NCBI GenBank assembly: GCA_002413455.1
Contig: DHXA01000173.1
Location: forward strand, 3,353 to 9,032
Source: Rhodanobacter sp. UBA5168
Lineage (GTDB): Bacteria; Pseudomonadota; Gammaproteobacteria; Xanthomonadales; Rhodanobacteraceae
Direction of reading: 5' to 3'
DNA length: 5,680 nucleotides
Position numbers and translations under genes: made by a program. Under the pieces are notes generated by a model. The model saw nothing but the letters and a program-made list of their open reading frames with translations, did not search any database and was not told the DNA's origin. Every line of letters starts with the position of its first letter. Within the stretch, counting starts at the first letter, position 1. Below are positions 4,344 through 5,680 of this stretch, one piece after another.

Positions 4344-5680
4344 TCACCCCTGGAGCTTCTGCGACTGCTCACGCAACGCCGTCAGCGTGGTGTTCCAGTC
4401 GGTGATGCGCTGGCGTTCCTGGATGACGACTTCGGCGGGGGCGTTGGCGACGAAGTTGGCGTTGCCGAGTTTGCCTTCGCACTTCTTGATTTCGACTTCG
4501 ATGCGGCTGATTTCCTTGGCCAGGCGCGTCTTCTCGGCGCCGAGGTCGATCAGGCCGGCGAGCGGGATCATCACGCGCAGCGTACCGACCACGGCAGCGG
4601 CGGCGGCCGGCTCGTCGGCCCCGGCTTCGATCCACTGCGGTGTTTCAGTGCGGGCGAGGAAGCTGATCTGCGCGGCGAACTTCGCCACGCGGGCACGATC
4701 GCCGGCGTCGCCGTCGGCGAGCAGTAGCGGGATGGTCTTGGCGGGCGAGATATTCATCTCCGAGCGGATCCGGCGGATGCCGCTGAGCACATTCTTGAAC
4801 CACTCGATTTCGGCCGTTGCGCTCTCGTCCGCGTCGTAGTCGTCGGGGCGTGGATAGGCACACTCAAGGATGAGCTGCTCTTTTGAAGAGTCCGGCATGG
4901 ATGCCGGTCTGCTCTTTGCGCTCAGGGAGGAGCGCACAGGCAACTCCTGCCAGATCTCCTCGGTGATGAACGGGATCACCGGATGCAGCGCGCGCAGCAC
5001 GCTTTCCAGCACCACCAGCAACGTGTGCCGCGTCGAGGCGGCAGCGACGGCGTCTTCACCGTTCAGGGCGGGCTTGGCCAGCTCGAGGAACCAGTCGCAG
5101 AGTTCGTTCCAGGTGAACTCGTACAGCGCCTGCGCAAGATGATCGAAGCGATAGCTGGTGAAGTGCTGCTCCACCTCGCCCAGCGTCAGCCTGAGGCGTG
5201 TGAGGATCCAACGTTCCGCCTCGGTCACCGGTGCACCGGCGGGCGCCGCGATCTCGCCTTCCGGAAGGTTCATCAGCACAAACCGCGCCGCATTCCACAA
5301 CTTGTTGCAGAACGCCTTGTAACCTTCGGCGCGCTTGATGTCGAAGTTGATGGTGCGGCTGTAGCTGGCCAGCGCGGCGAAGGTGAAGCGCAGCGCGTCG
5401 GTGCCGATCGCCGGGATGCCGTCGGGGTAGTCCTTGCGCACGCGCTTCTCGACCTTCTCGCGCACCTGCGGTATCAGCAATGACTTGGTGGACTTCGCCA
5501 CCAGCGGTTCCAGCGCGATGCCGTCGATCAGGTCCAGCGGGTCCAGCGTGTTGCCCTTGGACTTGGACATCTTCTGGCCTTCCGCATCGCGCACGATCGC
5601 GTTGATGTACACCTCGCGGAACGGCACCTGGCCGGTGAAGTACTTGGTCGCCATCACCATGCGCGCGACCCAGAAGAAGA
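4344..5680 (-). CDS. valS: Valyl-tRNA synthetase, C-terminal part (continues past right edge)
   Basis: Class I synthetase that charges tRNA-Val in the cytoplasm. The frame enters at 5680 and 444 complete codons are visible, roughly half of a normal ValS. The HIGH motif and editing domain lie outside the window. Visible in order are FFWVARM (around 5660), the KMSKS loop that positions ATP (5573-5559, followed by KGN), the AFCNKLWNAARF helix, the tRNA-binding helical domain (about 5220-4740), and the C-terminal coiled-coil arm rich in Lys, Glu and Arg (about 4550-4350). One oddity: between IWQ and AYPRPD it has 29 residues where E. coli has about 15. The extra stretch (PVRSSLSAKSRPASMPDSSK) is coded by palindromic DNA with rare codons. 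The stop is TGA at 4346-4344. In related genomes holC and pepA often lie upstream of valS, which would be beyond the right edge here. Confidence 0.96.
   Translation of the reverse strand, partial: FFWVARMVMATKYFTGQVPFREVYINAIVRDAEGQKMSKSKGNTLDPLDLIDGIALEPLVAKSTKSLLIPQVREKVEKRVRKDYPDGIPAIGTDALRFTFAALASYSRTINFDIKRAEGYKAFCNKLWNAARFVLMNLPEGEIAAPAGAPVTEAERWILTRLRLTLGEVEQHFTSYRFDHLAQALYEFTWNELCDWFLELAKPALNGEDAVAAASTRHTLLVVLESVLRALHPVIPFITEEIWQELPVRSSLSAKSRPASMPDSSKEQLILECAYPRPDDYDADESATAEIEWFKNVLSGIRRIRSEMNISPAKTIPLLLADGDAGDRARVAKFAAQISFLARTETPQWIEAGADEPAAAAAVVGTLRVMIPLAGLIDLGAEKTRLAKEISRIEVEIKKCEGKLGNANFVANAPAEVVIQERQRITDWNTTLTALREQSQKLQG
4875..4936. repeat. Palindromic element inserted in frame within valS
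   Basis: This stretch contains CCGGCAT-GG-ATGCCGG (4892-4907), a perfect 7-bp-arm palindrome, flanked by a further pair AAGAG (4886-4890)/CTCTT (4912-4916). A second hairpin follows: TGCGCTC (4917-4923)/GAGCGCA (4930-4936). The 9-mer CTGCTCTTT occurs twice (4875-4883 and 4909-4917). On the coding strand it specifies a Ser/Pro/Lys-rich linker with codons such as AGA, TCA, TCT, GCA and AAA that are uncommon in the rest of valS. Together this suggests a small dispersed palindromic element that kept the frame open. Exact boundaries are uncertain. Confidence 0.6.

Noticed and set aside
4278..4727. Rightward open frame of 149 codons opposite the valS C-terminus
   Set aside because: Antisense to a confidently identified ValS coiled-coil region. 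It starts inside the intergenic hairpin zone and has no domain.

Overview
This is a GC-rich, gene-dense chromosomal housekeeping segment from a gammaproteobacterium. It is most likely a member of the Xanthomonadales/Lysobacterales (Xanthomonadaceae or Rhodanobacteraceae type). I infer this from the type II membrane phosphatidylserine synthase, the wording of ProS (recalled from Xanthomonas-like proteins), and the holD-rimI gene pair typical of gammaproteobacteria. No mobile gene, CRISPR array, tRNA or rRNA is visible. I found no undescribed multi-gene system.

Layout from left to right. Bases 1-91 may hold the last 29 codons of a rightward gene. A well-formed intrinsic terminator (about 85-117) ends the leftward gene proS (146-1843), which encodes prolyl-tRNA synthetase with its editing domain. 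A good -10 box (TACAAT) just upstream of proS and two perfect DNA palindromes fill the space up to a leftward gene for a small secreted DUF4124 protein (1955-2386). A short divergent promoter region (2387-2496) separates it from a compact rightward cluster: pssA (2497-3279), holD (3276-3767, overlapping pssA by 4 bases) and rimI (3772-4254, 4 bases after holD). The convergent gap to valS (4255-4343) holds two strong inverted repeats, and a third is embedded in the 3' end of rimI. valS (valyl-tRNA synthetase, leftward) enters from the right edge, and only its C-terminal 444 codons are present.

Functionally the window combines tRNA charging (ProS, ValS), membrane phospholipid synthesis (PssA), the replicase clamp-loader accessory subunit psi (HolD), N-terminal acetylation of ribosomal protein S18 (RimI) and an exported protein of unknown role. 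pssA-holD-rimI is probably one transcript.

The most noteworthy signals are small palindromic elements that have become part of reading frames. One is a 13-bp-arm perfect hairpin that forms the C-terminal tail codons and abuts the stop codon of rimI. The other is a palindrome-rich, rare-codon stretch inserted in frame in valS.
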